Of a DNA stretch of 44,703 bases, positions 23,934 to 32,174 are shown one piece after another. The stretch lies in contig JAILMS010000080.1 in the NCBI GenBank assembly GCA_024692385.1, forward strand, positions 1 through 44,703, given 5' to 3'. Numbering within the stretch: position 1 is the first letter of the stretch; each line of letters opens with the position of its first letter. Under the pieces are notes generated by a model that was given only the letters and a program-made list of their open reading frames with translations, was not told the origin of the DNA and did no database searches. The stretch comes from Prevotella sp. (GTDB lineage Bacteria; Bacteroidota; Bacteroidia; Bacteroidales; Bacteroidaceae). Position numbers and translations under genes: made by a program.

Positions 23934-25868
23934 TTATTCTGGAAAATTCATGATACAGCGGCGAAGAGCCTTGGGATTGCCCATGTCGAACATCACGCCA
24001 TTGAGGCGGACACCCATCATGCCAGTCTTCTGACGAACAGCCTCCAAAGCAGCGGTGAGTTCAATCTCACGGGAGGTATCGCCATCGGCATCGGCCTGTG
24101 CGATATCACTGGCCAACTGGTCGAAGACATCAGGCGTAAGGATATACTGTCCGAACACGCTATAGTACTCTTTCTGTCCCTCGCCATTGCGTACGCCCAA
24201 GAACTCCTCAGCATAGCTGGCTTTGGGTTTCTCCTGCATCACAGAGACATTCAGGATGGTGCGCTCCTTATCTTCCCAAACACCACTGAGGATGCCGTAA
24301 TGGCTAACCTCAGCCAGCGGGATAGAATGGATACTTACCAGCAACTGGTTGTAGCGCTCATACTCCTCGATGAGCTGTAGGGCACAGGGCTTATTAGTGG
24401 TAGAGCGGTAGAGCGTATCGCCCAGCATTAGGAGCACAGGCTCGTTACCCGCAAACTCAGCAGCCTGATAGACGGCATGACCGAAGCCTCGCTTCTCCTC
24501 CTGATAGACATAGCGCAGGCGCTTGCCAATATCGAGGATATGGTTCTCATACTCCTGAGCCTCTGCGTTAAGCTTGCCCAAGTGTTCGTCAGAGAGCGGT
24601 TTCTCAAAGAAGTCCTTATACTGCTGGCGTTCCTCTTTAGAGCCCAATACCAGGCAGATCTCCTCAATGCCACTCTTCACCAACTCTTCCAACAGGATGA
24701 GGATGACGGGGCGTACCATACCATCAGGACAGGGCATGGGGAAGAAGTCCTTCTTCTGCGTTCTGGTGGCAGGATAGAGACGTGTACCGAAGCCTGCCAC
24801 AGGGATAATGGCCTTGCGAACGGTATGAACGGGATGCAGCGTGAGTGCATAGGCACGCAAATCCTGTGCATTTAGGTAGTCAATCAGCTTCTGCTGTGCC
24901 TCAGCATTACGGGCAAGGAACTGTACGGAGCCATCACCATGCGAGCCGACACCCTTACCGCCATAGACCAAAGGCTGGATATTCGGGTCGTGCAACACCT
25001 GATTCAACTTGGGGGCTGCCAATGCTGGAGACATCGGCGTGATATATTTGTCGAATTGCTCCTCAGCCTCTGTCATCAGGCGTCCTAAGGATTCCGCATC
25101 GCCATCAGCCATATACTTGATGGCACGATCCACCATCTCGTGGTTCCACTCACCCAGCGCCTTATGCAGATTCTGCTCCGCCTCGGTAGTAGCAAAGGGA
25201 TACGACTTGTTCAGGTCTTTCAGAATACGGATGGTATCCTTCTCGGCACACAGGTCGGCAAATACCCAGTAGAGTGTCTTCTTCACGTTCAGCGCCTTGA
25301 CTTCTACCTCATCACCATCAAAGGTCATCAGATTAGGCTTCACGCCAAAGGCACACGCCTGGTCCAGACGACCACAACGTGAGGAGGTACGCAACTCACC
25401 CAGATAGGCGATATTCATCTCGCCCAACGTATTCAGATTGAGCTTATACAACTGGTTAAAGGCACGAGCCACCAAAACGCAGATAGCTGCCGACGACGAC
25501 AGACCGCTCTTCATGGGCAGCGTCATCTTCGTGATACGGATGCGCACACCGCCCACCTTATACCACTCCAGCATGTAGCTGGCTACTCCTGCACAGTAGC
25601 AGAAGAAGGAGCCCGACTTGGCCACAGACTTCAGCTCTGCCTCGTTCATACGACAGGAGAAGTCGTTCCATACATTATTGATTTCCGGAGCGTCGCTATA
25701 CAGTTCAAAGATAGGTGACTTCTCCACCTCTGCATAGATACCCTGCTCAATACCTGTTACGATAGAGGCACCTGGCAGGATGTCTGCATTCATGGTACGA
25801 TAGTGACCGGCCCAGTCGGTATGCTCACCGAAGAGGCAAAGACGGCCTGGCACAAACAACTTTATCAT
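23934..25868 (-). CDS. GHMP sugar kinase fused to nucleotidyltransferase
   Basis: 644 residues in two domains. Residues 1-350 are a GHMP kinase: PGRLCLFGEHTDW (7-19), the ATP loop PMKSGLSSSAA (118-128) and GGKGVGSHGDGS (303-314). Residues 351-644 are a sugar-1-phosphate nucleotidyltransferase: KAIIPVAGFGTRLYPATRTQ, then PVILILLEELVKSGIEEICL, LMLGDTLY and FDMGNP. This would phosphorylate a sugar at C1 and then activate it to an NDP-sugar, a salvage route in one protein. The order (kinase first) is the reverse of bacterial fucokinase/GDP-fucose pyrophosphorylase FKP. The nucleotidyltransferase part looks GalU-like, suggesting a UDP-sugar. Actual sugar unknown (galactose, glucuronate and arabinose are candidates). 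Confidence 0.85.
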   Translation of the reverse strand: MIKLFVPGRLCLFGEHTDWAGHYRTMNADILPGASIVTGIEQGIYAEVEKSPIFELYSDAPEINNVWNDFSCRMNEAELKSVAKSGSFFCYCAGVASYMLEWYKVGGVRIRITKMTLPMKSGLSSSAAICVLVARAFNQLYKLNLNTLGEMNIAYLGELRTSSRCGRLDQACAFGVKPNLMTFDGDEVEVKALNVKKTLYWVFADLCAEKDTIRILKDLNKSYPFATTEAEQNLHKALGEWNHEMVDRAIKYMADGDAESLGRLMTEAEEQFDKYITPMSPALAAPKLNQVLHDPNIQPLVYGGKGVGSHGDGSVQFLARNAEAQQKLIDYLNAQDLRAYALTLHPVHTVRKAIIPVAGFGTRLYPATRTQKKDFFPMPCPDGMVRPVILILLEELVKSGIEEICLVLGSKEERQQYKDFFEKPLSDEHLGKLNAEAQEYENHILDIGKRLRYVYQEEKRGFGHAVYQAAEFAGNEPVLLMLGDTLYRSTTNKPCALQLIEEYERYNQLLVSIHSIPLAEVSHYGILSGVWEDKERTILNVSVMQEKPKASYAEEFLGVRNGEGQKEYYSVFGQYILTPDVFDQLASDIAQADADGDTSREIELTAALEAVRQKTGMMGVRLNGVMFDMGNPKALRRCIMNFPE

Positions 25869-25901
25869 GTTTTTTTAGTAGTGTTATAGTAAAATTCACT
25901 A

Positions 25902-25909
25902 CAAAGGTA
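25902..25909 (-). promoter_or_regulatory. -7 promoter box for the kinase-nucleotidyltransferase gene
   Basis: Minus-strand TACCTTTG, 34 nt before the ATG at 25868. No TTTG at -33. Confidence 0.6.
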
Positions 25910-25949
25910 CACTTTTTTGGCTATAAAAAGCATTTTTTTCTGAAAATAT

Positions 25950-25980
25950 TTTGCAAGAATAATATTTTTGGTTACTTTTG
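25950..25980 (+). promoter_or_regulatory. Promoter of the ECF sigma gene
   Basis: -33 TTTG (25950-25953), 19-bp spacer, -7 TACTTTTG (25973-25980). The leader to the ATG at 26067 is about 80 nt, longer than for most genes here. It looks like a housekeeping-sigma promoter rather than an autoregulated ECF promoter. Confidence 0.75.
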
Positions 25981-26066
25981 CAGCGATAAAACAAAAAATT
26001 AGTTAATAACTTTAAACATTTTTGCCTATAGGAAAAGCTCTACTTCATAATTAAACAAGAACAAAT

Positions 26067-26666
26067 ATGAAGAATTATGCAAGTTGTACCGACGAAGCGT
26101 TGGCACTACTTTACATAGACGGAGACAACAAGGCATTCGATGAGTTATTAGCTCGCAATCAGCAAAAACTCTTCTCGTACATCATGTTCGTAGTTCGCGA
26201 CCCTGAGGTGGCTAACGACGTGTTCCAAGAGACCTTTGTCAAGGTGATTACCAAGTTGCAAGAGGGTAAATATACCGACTCTGGTAAGTTTGCTTTCTGG
26301 CTGACACGCATTGCCCATAACATTATTATGGACACCTATCGCCAGCGGCGCTCAGCCCACATCGTAGAGCCTTCAGAGGACAACGATCTGAACAAGTTGA
26401 GTGGCAGTCAGGTTATGGACTTGAACCGCGAGAATGAGTTCGTCAATGAGCAGGTAATGGACGACGTGCGTCATCTGATGGACGCGCTGCCTGCCCCCCA
26501 GCGCGAGGTAGTCTATATGCGCTACTATCAGGACCTGTCGTTCAAGGAGATTGCTGACATGACGGGTGTGAGCATCAACACCTCACTGGGTCGCATGCGC
26601 TACGCACTGATTAATATGCGTCGCATGGCCAAGAGCCACCATATTCAGCTGAATCTGGAGATGTAA
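26067..26666 (+). CDS. ECF-type RNA polymerase sigma factor
   Basis: 199 residues. Region 2 (FSYIMFVVRDPEVANDVFQE, then TFVKVITKL) and region 2.4-like FAFWLTRIAHNIIMDTYRQR are followed by region 4 (LPAPQREVVYMRYYQDLSFK, EIADMTGVSINTSLGRMRYA). No anti-sigma gene is next to it, unlike PUL-type ECF/FecR pairs, so control is probably elsewhere or transcriptional. The linker between regions 2 and 4 is long (about 45 residues). Its TAA stop is inside a short heptamer repeat that also supplies the stop of the convergent rpe. Confidence 0.92.
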   Translation: MKNYASCTDEALALLYIDGDNKAFDELLARNQQKLFSYIMFVVRDPEVANDVFQETFVKVITKLQEGKYTDSGKFAFWLTRIAHNIIMDTYRQRRSAHIVEPSEDNDLNKLSGSQVMDLNRENEFVNEQVMDDVRHLMDALPAPQREVVYMRYYQDLSFKEIADMTGVSINTSLGRMRYALINMRRMAKSHHIQLNLEM

Positions 26667-26683
26667 TTGAGAATGGAGAATTA
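26664..26683. repeat. Heptamer repeat forming the stop codons of two convergent genes
   Basis: AATTGAG, AATGGAG, AATTA follow the last Met codon of the sigma gene. TAA at 26664-26666 ends the sigma gene and TAA on minus at 26683-26681 ends rpe. Confidence 0.75.
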
Positions 26684-27331
26684 GAGGGCGCGAAGACTTC
26701 TAATGGCTTCTTCTGGATTCTTATTACCAAAGACATAGCTACCAGCAACGAGCACATCGGCACCAGCCTCAACAAGGCGTGGAGCAGTTTCTTGCTGTAC
26801 ACCACCATCAATCTCTATCAGAGCCTTTGAGCCACGCTCTGTAATCAGTTGGCGCAACTGGCGCACCTTCTTAATGGTATTCTCGATAAACGACTGTCCG
26901 CCAAAACCAGGATTAACACTCATCAGCAATACCATATCCACATCACAGATGATATCCTCCAATACGCACACAGGAGTAGCGGGATTCAGCGTCACGGCAG
27001 CCTTCATGTCTGCCTGGTGAATCTCCTGAATGGTACGATGCAGATGGGTACACGCCTCATAGTGTACATTCATCATCATTGCGCCCAGCTTAGCCGTCTG
27101 CTGGATATATTGCTCTGGATGCATAATCATATAGTGTACATCCAGCGGTTTCTTACATTTCTTGGCAACAGCCTCCAATACGGGGAAGCCAAACGAGATG
27201 TTAGGTACGAAGACACCATCCATCACATCCAAATGAAGCCAGTCAGCCTCACTGCGATTTATCATTTCCACCTCTTGCTCGAGGTGCAGAAAGTCAGCTG
27301 CAAGCAGCGACGGCGAAACGATTGTAGCCAT
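26681..27331 (-). CDS. rpe: Ribulose-phosphate 3-epimerase
   Basis: 216 residues, standard length. Motifs of the TIM-barrel epimerase: SPSLLAADFLHL at the N-terminus, DWLHLDVMDGVFVPNISFG (metal His and Asp), LDVHYMIMHPEQYI, SVNPGFGGQSFI, and the C-terminal IEIDGGVQQETAP with GADVLVAGSYVF. It interconverts ribulose-5-phosphate and xylulose-5-phosphate in the pentose phosphate pathway. It is the last gene of the long minus run from prfC. A 47-codon ORF overlaps its first 38 bp in another frame. Confidence 0.96.
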   Translation of the reverse strand: MATIVSPSLLAADFLHLEQEVEMINRSEADWLHLDVMDGVFVPNISFGFPVLEAVAKKCKKPLDVHYMIMHPEQYIQQTAKLGAMMMNVHYEACTHLHRTIQEIHQADMKAAVTLNPATPVCVLEDIICDVDMVLLMSVNPGFGGQSFIENTIKKVRQLRQLITERGSKALIEIDGGVQQETAPRLVEAGADVLVAGSYVFGNKNPEEAIRSLRAL

Positions 27332-27437
27332 TTATCTGATTCTTTTTAGCGTTACACATACGGGCAAACTGTTTAATAAACAGAATGGTCGATGGATTGG
27401 GCTTGAATTCGTTTTGAGTAAAATGTTGCATAGGCAT
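27294..27437 (-). CDS. Possible small basic protein upstream of rpe
   Basis: A 47-codon frame from ATG 27437 reads MPMQHFTQNEFKPNPSTILF, then IKQFARMCNAKKNQINGYNR, and ends with TGA at 27294, overlapping rpe by 38 nt. It fills the otherwise empty gap between fmt and rpe. A -7 box (TAATTTTG, minus, 27505-27498) lies about 60 nt upstream. The FKPNPSTxxFIKQFAR stretch looks like real protein, and I have an uncertain memory of similar short Bacteroidales proteins. No function can be given; a decayed or untranslated frame is the alternative. Confidence 0.45.
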   Translation of the reverse strand: MPMQHFTQNEFKPNPSTILFIKQFARMCNAKKNQINGYNRFAVAACS

Positions 27438-27497
27438 TCTATCTTTGAGTTTCTATAGAAGAAACGCACGACCCTACCCTTTTATTATATCCGTTGA

Positions 27498-27505
27498 CAA
27501 AATTA
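27498..27505 (-). promoter_or_regulatory. -7 promoter box for the small ORF and rpe
   Basis: Minus-strand TAATTTTG overlapping the fmt stop codon (27503-27505). It would let rpe be transcribed apart from fmt. No clear -33. Confidence 0.45.
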
Positions 27506-28483
27506 TTTCACACGGCAGTTTTCTACCTGCTTCATGCCGTTCAGGAAGTCTGCTGCCTTCATGCGTTTCTTGCCTGCCAGCTGCAGTTCCACCAGTTCCA
27601 GCCACTCATCGGCACAAGCCACCAAGAGCGCCTTACCGTCCACCTTCAGCGTTCCTGACTCCAGACACTTGTTGCCCGTCTTGCGAGTCTTAAACACCTT
27701 CAGCACTGTTTCCTTTCCGTCAGGAGCCACGAGGGTGGTCCATGCACCAGGATAAGGACTCAGGCCGCGCACGAAGTCATATACCTGCTTGGCATTCTTT
27801 GTCCAGTCTATCTGACAGGTCTCCTTGAAGATTTTGGGAGCGGACTTTAATTGAGAATTGAGAACTGAGAATTGAGAATCATCCTGAGGGATGCTATCGG
27901 GATGGCCATCAGCTGCGATGATGGCATCGAGTGTCTCCAGACAAATCTGCGCACCCAGATGCATCAGTCCGTCATAGACATACTCCACATCAACCTCATC
28001 GGGAATGGGGAAATGCTTCTTCATGATGATGCGACCTGTATCAATGTCGTGGTCGAGGAAGAAGGTTGTCACCCCCGTCTCTGTCTCACCATTGATGACC
28101 GCCCAGTTGATGGGGGCAGCGCCACGATATTGTGGCAACAGGGCGGCATGCACGTTGAAGGTACCGTATTCAGGCATTGCCCACACCACCTCAGGCAGCA
28201 TGCGGAAGGCCACTACCACCTGCAGGTTGGCATTGTATGAGCGCAACTGCTCAATGAATGCAGGATCTTTCATTTTCTCGGGCTGGAGTACGGGCAGGCC
28301 ATGCTCCAAGGCATACTTCTTCACCTCTGAGGGTTGCATCTCCGTCTGATGGCGCCCTACGGGTTTATCTGGCTGTGTGACTACTGCCACCACGTTATAA
28401 TCATTCTCTACCAGCGCCTGCAGCGTTTCTACTGCAAACTCCGGGGTTCCCATAAATACAATTCTAAGGTCGTTTTTCGTCAT
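27503..28483 (-). CDS. fmt: Methionyl-tRNA formyltransferase
   Basis: 326 residues. Typical motifs: RIVFMGTPEFAV, VVTQPDKPVGR, the catalytic FNVHAALLPQYRGAAPINWA (Asn110, His112) and DHDIDTG (Asp148). The C-terminal tRNA-binding domain begins near 220 (IDWTKNAKQVYDFVRGLSPY). It formylates initiator Met-tRNA. Residues about 201-213 (DDSQFSVLNSQLK) are encoded by a 7-bp array (27849-27876) and sit in the linker between the two domains, so they look like an insertion that the protein tolerates. Confidence 0.95.
   Translation of the reverse strand: MTKNDLRIVFMGTPEFAVETLQALVENDYNVVAVVTQPDKPVGRHQTEMQPSEVKKYALEHGLPVLQPEKMKDPAFIEQLRSYNANLQVVVAFRMLPEVVWAMPEYGTFNVHAALLPQYRGAAPINWAVINGETETGVTTFFLDHDIDTGRIIMKKHFPIPDEVDVEYVYDGLMHLGAQICLETLDAIIAADGHPDSIPQDDSQFSVLNSQLKSAPKIFKETCQIDWTKNAKQVYDFVRGLSPYPGAWTTLVAPDGKETVLKVFKTRKTGNKCLESGTLKVDGKALLVACADEWLELVELQLAGKKRMKAADFLNGMKQVENCRVK
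27849..27876. repeat. Four 7-bp units (AATTGAG type) inside fmt
   Basis: AATTGAG, AATTGAG, AACTGAG, AATTGAG in phase, coding the interdomain linker of Fmt. Same unit as in the metallophosphoesterase gene. Confidence 0.9.
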
Positions 28484-28488
28484 TATAA

Positions 28489-28516
28489 CTATTCACTAAT
28501 CGTTATTCACTCTTCA
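28489..28516. repeat. Four 7-bp units (CTATTCA type) between fmt and the ClC gene
   Basis: CTATTCA, CTAATCG, TTATTCA, CTCTTCA in phase, followed by a CTAGGACAAAGTCCGCCTAG dyad (28517-28536) that overlaps the stop codon of the ClC gene. Confidence 0.8.
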
Positions 28517-28532
28517 CTAGGACAAAGTCCGC

Positions 28533-30341
28533 CTAGTCTTGACTAAAGTCGTGTACCATCTTGCGGTACATATCATACATTCGCTTGCGTGAGATATAGC
28601 CCTTCAGGTGGTTATCCACGTCGAGCACGGGCAACCAGTCGGCCTGTGTACGTTCAAAGGTCTTCATAACGGCCGTCATCGGCGTGCCGTCGCTCAATAC
28701 GGCAGCAGGCTCTACCATCAGCTGATGCGCCTTGAAGTGGTGATACAGCTCCGTACGGAACATCACATGGCGAATCTTACGGATATCTATCTCGCCCATC
28801 AGCATACCAGCGGCATCCGTCACAGGCAGCACATCGGTATGCGAACGGCTAATCTTATGCACCATCTGTCCCAGTTCCATATCAGGGTCTACACCTTGAT
28901 AGTCGCGGTCGATGACAGAGTCCAGGCTCATCAGTGTCAATACTGCGTGGTCGGTATGATGCGTCACCAGTCGTCCCTGTTTAGCCAGACGCATGCCATA
29001 GATGCTGTGAGGCTCAAAGATATTGATGGTCAGATAGGCTGACACTGAGACTATCATCAGTGGCATGAAGAGGTCGTAGCCACTGGTAATCTCGGCAATG
29101 AGGAAGATACCCGTCAGCGGGGCATGCATCACACCCGACATCACGCCCGCCATACCCATCAGGGCAAAGTTCTTCTCCGGCACGTAGACTCCTATCTGGT
29201 TCATATTCCACAGACGTGAGAACAGGAAGCCCGTAAAGCAGCCGATGAAGAGCGAGGGCGCGAAGGTACCACCACAGCCGCCACCACCATTCGTTGCCGA
29301 GGTGGCAAAGACCTTCGTAAAGAGTACCAGTGCCAGATAGAGGATGATATACTCGCTATGTCCATAGAACAGTGAGCCGTCGAGTATCTGGTTCCAGTCG
29401 GCCTCTGTCTTTCCGTTGAGCAGCAGGTTGATAGAATGGTAGCCCTCACCGTATAGCGAGGGAAACAGGAAGATGAGCGTGCTCAGCGTAGCACCGCCGA
29501 TAAGCAGCTTGATATAAGGTTTGTTCTTGAAACGTGCAAAGAGGTCCTCGCAAACGGTCATCGTACGGATGAAGTAGAGCGATACGAAGCCACAGGTGAT
29601 GCCCAGCAGAATACAGGCCGGAACGCGCTCCACCGTCCAGTCGCTATCCAGATGGAAGGAGAACAGGGCGGCATTGCCACTAAATAAGTAAGTGAAACAG
29701 GTAGCCGTCACGCACGATACCAGGATAGGCAACAGTGCCGACATCGTCATGTCAATCATCAGCACCTCCAGCGTAAACACCAGTCCTGCGATAGGCGCCT
29801 TAAAGATACCGGCGATAGCACCTGCAGCACCACAGCCCACCAGCGTCATCAGCGTCTTGTTATCCAGTCTGAACAGTTGTCCCAGATTAGAGCCGATGGC
29901 CGAGCCCGTAAGCACGATAGGTGCCTCGGCACCCACCGAACCACCAAAGCCGATGGTGATGGCTGAAGCGATGACACTCGACCAGGTGTTATGGCCCTTC
30001 AGGCGTGAGCGGTTCGACGATATCGCATAGAGGATGCGCGTGATACCGTGCGAGATATTGTCTCTCACCACATAGCGCACAAACAGCGACGTCAGCCAGA
30101 TACCCACTACGGGATATACCAGATAGAGCCAGTTGTAGGTATCCGCATGGAAACGGCCTGTCAAGAGTGCCACGATGGTATTGATGAGTCCATGCAGCAC
30201 GAAGGCAGCCACTGCCGACAGCACACCCACCACAAACGCCAAGATGAGCAAAAACATCTTGTCGCTCACGTTGGCCACGCGCCAGTCGTGCAGCTTCACC
30301 AGCCATTCAGGGCGTTTCAACTCTTTGGACGTATTCTCCAT
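28533..30341 (-). CDS. ClC-family chloride channel/transporter with CBS domains
   Basis: 602 residues: a ClC membrane core (about 25-440) and a C-terminal pair of CBS domains (about 455-595; VIDRDYQGVDPDMELGQMVH, ADWLPVLDVDNHLKGYISRK). Core motifs: GSVGAEAP (134-141; Glu139 aligns with the external gating glutamate), GAIAGIFKAPIAGLVFTLEV, and GGGGCGGTFAPSLFIG. The residue matching the internal proton glutamate (Glu203 in E. coli ClC-ec1) is Val, as in ClC channels. It should move chloride or a similar anion across the inner membrane, with CBS domains sensing nucleotides. Separated by 8 nt from the phosphatase gene. Confidence 0.93.
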   Translation of the reverse strand: MENTSKELKRPEWLVKLHDWRVANVSDKMFLLILAFVVGVLSAVAAFVLHGLINTIVALLTGRFHADTYNWLYLVYPVVGIWLTSLFVRYVVRDNISHGITRILYAISSNRSRLKGHNTWSSVIASAITIGFGGSVGAEAPIVLTGSAIGSNLGQLFRLDNKTLMTLVGCGAAGAIAGIFKAPIAGLVFTLEVLMIDMTMSALLPILVSCVTATCFTYLFSGNAALFSFHLDSDWTVERVPACILLGITCGFVSLYFIRTMTVCEDLFARFKNKPYIKLLIGGATLSTLIFLFPSLYGEGYHSINLLLNGKTEADWNQILDGSLFYGHSEYIILYLALVLFTKVFATSATNGGGGCGGTFAPSLFIGCFTGFLFSRLWNMNQIGVYVPEKNFALMGMAGVMSGVMHAPLTGIFLIAEITSGYDLFMPLMIVSVSAYLTINIFEPHSIYGMRLAKQGRLVTHHTDHAVLTLMSLDSVIDRDYQGVDPDMELGQMVHKISRSHTDVLPVTDAAGMLMGEIDIRKIRHVMFRTELYHHFKAHQLMVEPAAVLSDGTPMTAVMKTFERTQADWLPVLDVDNHLKGYISRKRMYDMYRKMVHDFSQD

Positions 30342-30349
30342 TATTCCTT

Positions 30350-32170
30350 TTATATATTCTGTCCTTTGTAATGTATCGCTAACAGGGTGAGGTCGTCACT
30401 CTGGTCGGCACCATTCACAAATGCTCTCACATGCTCCGCCATCGTTGTCACAAACTCACGAGGCAGCAGCGATGCCGTGCGCGCCACTTCTACGATGCGC
30501 TCCTCGCCAAACTGTGCATGGTCTATGTTCTCTGCCTCCGTCAATCCGTCCGTATAGAGGAAGATAGTGGTATCGACAGGTATCACGGTCTCCTGTAGCG
30601 AGAAAGTCCAGTCGGTCATTACACCTACGGGCAGGTTTGGATCTGCTGGCAGGAAGTCGGGCGCTTCCGTCTGTCTCACCAGCAAGGGTGCGTCGTGTCC
30701 TGCATTGCAATAGGTCATTCGTCCAGTAGCGATATCCAGCACACCCACAAACAGGGTGACAAACATATTCGAGTCGTTACCGTCGGCCATAGCGTTGTTC
30801 AGCATGCTGACGATGACGTCGGGACTTGATACCTGGGCAGATACCGTGCGGAACAGTGCTCTCGTCACCGCCATCACCAAAGAGGCAGGAACACCCTTGC
30901 CCGATACGTCGCCTATACAGAAGAAGAACTGCTCGTCGCGGATGTAGAAGTCGAAGAGGTCGCCACCCACCGCCTTGGCAGGCGTCAGCTCACCATATAC
31001 GTCAAAGTCCTTGCGGTCGGGAAATGGCGGGAATATCTTGGGCAGCATAGAGCGCTGTATGTCGCTGGCCACCTTCAGCTCGCTCTCCATCATGGCCTTC
31101 GAGGCTGTCGTAATCTTCAGTTCCTCAATATAGTTTGCCAGCGAGTGCTGCATCTGCTCGAACGAGTCGCGCAGGTTTCTCACCTCGTCGTGCGTCGTAA
31201 TCACGGGCAGCTCCACATCAAACGTACCGCGAGCCAGCTCCTCCGTAGATTCTGCCAACTGCTTGAGGGGCTTCAGCTGTCGTCTGATGACGAAGTAGAG
31301 CACTGCCGATACTGCCATCAGCAACACCAGCAGGATGCCAATCATATTGTTGAGCAACAGGTTGGGCTCCCTCATGATGCGGTCTTTAGGAATCTTGAAG
31401 CCTACCTTCCACAATACGCGGTCTACCTTGCCCTCTAGGAGATAACCCTCGAAGACGGAGTCCTGTCGGCAGATATATTGTCCGTCACGACTCATCACGC
31501 TCGCGGTGGCAAAGTCGTACGGCTTGGCACCTTCCACAATCTGGCGCACCCACTGAAGGTCTACATCGGCACACAACACGGCATAAATCTTGTTATTCGC
31601 GTCGTGCAACGGCACACTATAGGTCACCAGCGGACGATTCGTTGACATCGAGTCCACGTAAGGCAGACACCAGTAGCCTTTGTCCAGCTTGTTGGTATAT
31701 ATCCAGTTGCTGTCGGTCTCCAGATAACAGAAGTCATTCTCCGGCCCCCCTATCTCGTCTCTCACCAGCAAGCCCTCCGCAGTATCTCTGGAGATGGTCG
31801 GTGCGAAATAGCGTCCGTGCTCAGGGAAAAAGTTTTCCTTATAAAGCAGCGTCACTGCGGTGATATCCTCGTCAGCATCTATCAGGCGTTGCAACAGCGA
31901 GTAAGCCTGTTCTTCGTCAGTAGCTAGCATGTCGGCATAGGCCGCTGCCGTACCCACTGACGCTTCTACAGTAGCCATGCGGTTGTCTATCACCTTGACG
32001 GCTGCCGACATCGCACGGTCGGCATTATGTTGCATCTGCTCCTCGGTGGAATGGCGCAACAGTCTTATCTGCCAGATGCCAGCCACCAAGATGACCGCCG
32101 TCACCATGCTCACCATGAAGACGGTAGTGCGTTGAGCTACAGAACCTTCTAATATTCGCGACAGTTTCAT
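30350..32170 (-). CDS. Membrane sensor PP2C/SpoIIE-type serine phosphatase
   Basis: 606 residues. N-terminal helix (TVFMVSMVTAVILVAGIWQI), an extracytoplasmic Cache-like sensor (about 40-275), a second helix (MIGILLVLLMAVSAVLYFVI), a HAMP domain (RRQLKPLKQLAESTEELARG), a short coiled coil, and a SpoIIE/RsbU phosphatase with GGDLFDFY, GDVSGKGVPASLVMA, CNAGHDAPLL, TDGLTEAEN and DQSDDLTLL. Such proteins dephosphorylate anti-sigma antagonists in partner-switching circuits. No RsbV/RsbW-like partner is nearby. Grouped with the decarboxylase-like lipoprotein (4-nt gap), suggesting an envelope-signal link; that is inference. Confidence 0.92.
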   Translation of the reverse strand: MKLSRILEGSVAQRTTVFMVSMVTAVILVAGIWQIRLLRHSTEEQMQHNADRAMSAAVKVIDNRMATVEASVGTAAAYADMLATDEEQAYSLLQRLIDADEDITAVTLLYKENFFPEHGRYFAPTISRDTAEGLLVRDEIGGPENDFCYLETDSNWIYTNKLDKGYWCLPYVDSMSTNRPLVTYSVPLHDANNKIYAVLCADVDLQWVRQIVEGAKPYDFATASVMSRDGQYICRQDSVFEGYLLEGKVDRVLWKVGFKIPKDRIMREPNLLLNNMIGILLVLLMAVSAVLYFVIRRQLKPLKQLAESTEELARGTFDVELPVITTHDEVRNLRDSFEQMQHSLANYIEELKITTASKAMMESELKVASDIQRSMLPKIFPPFPDRKDFDVYGELTPAKAVGGDLFDFYIRDEQFFFCIGDVSGKGVPASLVMAVTRALFRTVSAQVSSPDVIVSMLNNAMADGNDSNMFVTLFVGVLDIATGRMTYCNAGHDAPLLVRQTEAPDFLPADPNLPVGVMTDWTFSLQETVIPVDTTIFLYTDGLTEAENIDHAQFGEERIVEVARTASLLPREFVTTMAEHVRAFVNGADQSDDLTLLAIHYKGQNI

Positions 32171-32174
32171 GGGG

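Noticed and set aside
23934..25868. FKP (fucokinase/GDP-fucose pyrophosphorylase)
   Set aside because: Domain order is reversed, the protein is much shorter than FKP, and the nucleotidyltransferase part is GalU-like.
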